Below are positions 61,265 to 64,000 of a stretch of DNA of 64,000 nt, in pieces; the first letter of the stretch is position 1; every line of letters begins with the position of its first letter. Position numbers and translations under genes: made by a program. Source of the DNA: Rhyzopertha dominica (Eukaryota > Arthropoda > Insecta > Coleoptera > Bostrichidae); contig QCXZ01000001.1 in NCBI GenBank assembly GCA_025024175.1, positions 31,986,942 to 32,050,941 on the forward strand, written 5' to 3'. Under the pieces are notes generated by a model. That model did not search any database, had not been told where the DNA came from, and saw only the letters and a list, made by a program, of their open reading frames with translations.

Positions 61265-61608
61265 CAGTGCTAAAACCAACTATGATTTCCATTTAAATAA
61301 TGCAATGTGTTATATCTCAAAAATGTGACACCCTAAAAAAATTTTAAATAGGCCACCTAATTCAGAATAAAAATATCTATAAAGAATGTCTCTACAGTTT
61401 TTTTTGTGTCTACATAGCCAATCGAGATATGTTACATTTTTCTAAAGTTGGCTATGGCTTTTAAACAAAAGACAATACATAAATGGCGATGGTACAGCTC
61501 AACTCACAACAAAAAAGTAATACAGTAATGTCGAAATCGCAACGCTGTAGCATTAATAGTTACCGAGATACCCTAAAATTACAATGAAAATGGGACACCC
61601 TGTACATA

Positions 61609-62600
61609 ATTAACAGAAATGTAACCCTTGATGAAAATTATGGGCTTAATACATAAGATAAAAAATACAAAGCTGGTCGATTGGTTACATAGACATAATG
61701 TGGGACATCCTGTTTAATTTCCTATAAACGTCATGTTGATATCTCTACTAATAAACTTTTTATAATAGTGAGAAAACAATCATCTTTTTTTCAATTTTAT
61801 TTAACCTCTTGAAAACTAAAAGCGATACCCCTACCATGGGCTACAGCAGTTGAAAAGAGTTACATATATAAGTTCAATTAGCATATCAAATAATATACAG
61901 GGTGTACCATTTAAAAAAAGTGGTCACATTTACAACAAACACCTTGTATAATAAATTTATGCTCAACAGCAAAGCCCTACAGTATAAAATAATTTTCTGC
62001 AAGCATTCTATTGATACCTCTATTAAAAAACGTTTTAGAAGAGCAAGAATCATCTAGTTAGTCTTTTTTCTTTGATTTTTTGAACATTAAAAATTTGAAC
62101 TGATTTCGTGTGTTAAATGTTTGTGTTCTATACAAAAAATCGTAAATCACAATGGCAACATTTACATAGAACACCCTGTATAATAAATATTTTATAAACA
62201 AAAGAATGTGTTTTAATGTCTACTGCCAATAATGGTGGAGGTGCTGGGTTCACATGTTAAAAAGTGTGGAAAAAATATTTGTTGCCGAATCGATTTGTCT
62301 TTCATATCTCTAAAATTAACATACCATGTGCTACACTTTTTGAAAAGAATTTGTGAGGTGAATTGAAATATCTATTAATATACAGGGTGTTCTATCGGAA
62401 AAAGGTATATTGCTGTTGCCGTATACAAGAGTCTAGGAAGAAACGGTCTACTTTGGCTCGCGAGCTTTTGCATGCGCATGATTACCTACAAATGCGTTAC
62501 GAGGCAAGATTAATTCCAATTCGAAGGAGACGAGGTACACTAAAAACAGATACATAGTTAGCATATCACCAATGTACAGGGTGATCAATTATGAGATGTG
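61609..62600. repeat. Array of diverged units carrying acagggtgt / acaccctgta ends
   Basis: Motifs at about 61598 (acaccctgt), 61896 (tacagggtgta), 61935 (caccttgtataataaat), 62171 (acaccctgtataataaat), 62383 (acagggtgttc) and 62574 (acagggtgatc). Sequence such as 'gaaaagagtt...caattag.atatcaa' repeats before 61896 and 62383. A cluster of tandem or nested short elements. Confidence 0.55.
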
Positions 62601-63588
62601 ACCGATCTTATACCATATACGATAAGTTCTAGAGCTTTGGGGAAAAATAATCAACTTAAGTGGCAAAGCGAAATTGATAGAAATTATTTTCGGATTCGTA
62701 ATACCACCAAAAAATGTAATAAATGTATGCAGCAATTAATATTAAAAGATTATATCAACGAAACTGTCATTTTTGTACGGAACATATTTTCAAATAGTAA
62801 ACAAAACTGTTGTGTCTTGAAAACAGACATTGTAAACAATCATAATTCAGTCAGGTAAAAATTAGATTTTAAATTCAATAATTTGCAAACTCAATTCCTA
62901 TATATTTAATCTTTTGCCAATTAAAAAGGTGTTTCTAATGCATATTATGTGACAATTATTAACATATCCTATACATGTAAATGACCAATATTGTTAGAAA
63001 AAACGTAAGTCAATTTTAAGTTACACATTTGAACTCCTTATCACAGGACGTGAAATTAAAGTAAAACTGAACACTAATTATTCAGAAGAATTGTAAAAGT
63101 AAAATCCATCATGGCTATTGACAAATAAATACCACGAAGATGTGGCATCATGCGCACGGGGAAGCTCGCTTGCCAAAGTAGATCGTCTCTCCCTAGACTC
63201 TTGTTTGCCACATTTACATTGAACGTCCTGTGTAACAAATTTTGGCACAAAGACAAGGTCCTTGCCATTGAGGTCACCAGATAATATACCTCCCCTTTAA
63301 ACAGTCGTAAAAAGTAATAGTTAATCCTAGCAACCCATGGTTAAGAGGTGTCCGGATGCTGAAGTAATCGTACAGACCTTAATTTTCTAATTTGAGTGTA
63401 GAGCCAGTGACGTCAGTTTTCTTGCAGTGGGAGAAATCATGCTGTAAGAGATAGTAAGGACACATACAGATTCCTCTTAAAATTGTCGGGGTACAATTAT
63501 TAAAGAGCTGGTTGCACTGACCCCTATGGTGTGCTCACATCCAATTTTTACAATTACAAATACTCATAAATTATAAAGAATTTAAGAC

Positions 63589-63617
63589 CTGAAGAAGAAA
63601 CAAATATAGTTTCGAAA
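63589..63617 (+). ncRNA. Hammerhead-ribozyme-like core, no element identified nearby
   Basis: CTGAAGA (63589-63595), A, stem II GAAAC/GTTTC (five perfect pairs, loop AAATATA), then GAAA (63614-63617) and CGTT. Same architecture as in the Penelope arms, but no RT or GIY-YIG is next to it. It is probably the 3' end of another Penelope-type or SINE-like repeat. Confidence 0.5.
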
Positions 63618-63814
63618 CGTTGCCATAGAATTCATTGGTAATGTATTCCAGGACGTCAACCACAATTTTTAACAATTTACACAGAATCTGACGGACCTAA
63701 TTAGTATGATTTTATTCTTGAGGTAAAATGTTTTTCTTACTAGGCAAGTAATTAATATATTTTGACCAACACAAGTATTTTTAGTTCATTTAATTCTTAA
63801 AATGACTTCACCAA

Positions 63815-64000
63815 GTTAAATCCACTATATATTTATNTTGGTAAAGCGCTTTCGGCTAATATGCCGTCAGTACCATTATAAATTATCAGAAAAATTATGA
63901 CATTGTCAAAATTAAAAATCTAAACAAGCAATCTTGACTAAAAAAAGGAAAAACTACTTTCATACCAGCAACGTAAAAAATTAGTTGTCCCATTCTAAAT
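63815..64000 (-). mobile_element. Penelope-like 3' terminus running off the window
   Basis: 'aagttaaatccactatat', taaagcgctttcggctaata, 'gtcagtacc', 'aaacaagcaatcttgac' and 'ttgtcccattctaaat' reproduce the left end of the copy at 38067. The body must continue past 64000. Its hammerhead-like core (63850-63868) has lost the A of CUGANGA. Confidence 0.65.

Larger units (their letters stand above)
56222..61608. repeat. Very large inverted-repeat structure with 'acagggtgtccca' ends
   Basis: 56222-56570 and 61265-61608 are inverted copies starting acagggtgtcccattttt, then 'gttaatgctagagggttgc', 'cgacattactgtattac' and 'aaagccatagccaacttt'. Flanks read gattact / ataatta. Either one 5.4-kb element whose interior was filled by other repeats, or two short elements inserted in opposite directions. 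Nothing inside is a recognisable transposase. Confidence 0.6.

Overview
This is nuclear DNA from an arthropod, most likely an insect. It is AT-rich, with short GT-AG introns alternating with large transposon-filled ones, and animal-type genes. The mobile elements (Penelope-like, Minos-like and other Tc1 elements, Ty3/gypsy, non-LTR retrotransposons, many TIR repeats) are typical of insect genomes. I cannot place the order or species. Scattered single Ns look like unresolved bases, and one falls in a splice donor.

Layout. (1) 1-32362: the 3' part of a membrane-dipeptidase gene on the + strand, six exons spread over 31 kb. Its introns hold two Penelope-like elements, a broken gypsy pol, a Minos-like transposon, a non-LTR RT remnant, a probable THAP/P-like remnant, a degenerate tandem repeat and several MITEs. 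(2) 33949-40605: a complete-looking NFS1 cysteine desulfurase gene, + strand, seven exons, with a Penelope-like element in intron 5. (3) 40606-44630: a repeat-filled intergenic block with a broken CR1/Jockey-like LINE (itself hit by a second LINE 3' end) and a Penelope RT remnant. (4) 44764-45496: a Rab-family GTPase on the - strand, three exons, head-to-head with (5) 45689-47124: ASCC1, + strand, six exons. (6) 47884-55772: Serinc/TMS1, + strand, nine exons, with a nested transposon in intron 6. (7) 55773-64000: a gene-poor tail of inverted and tandem repeats carrying 'acagggtgt' ends.

The host genes are housekeeping functions: peptide hydrolysis at the membrane, mitochondrial Fe-S sulfur supply, vesicle traffic, a KH/2H-phosphoesterase co-activator subunit, and a multipass serine/lipid-associated membrane protein. 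They do not form a pathway; only the Rab/ASCC1 pair has an obvious shared promoter. CDS lengths joined from the exons are frame-consistent: 449 aa for NFS1, 207 for the Rab, 374 for ASCC1 and 469 for Serinc.

The most interesting signals are these. Several Penelope-like elements have a partial copy of their own 3' half placed in inverted orientation at the 5' end, and their termini contain hammerhead-ribozyme-like cores. A Minos-like element keeps its long TIRs, subterminal repeats and small intron. The Rab GTPase has Met in place of the catalytic switch-II glutamine. NFS1 has an Arg next to its cofactor-binding His-Lys.
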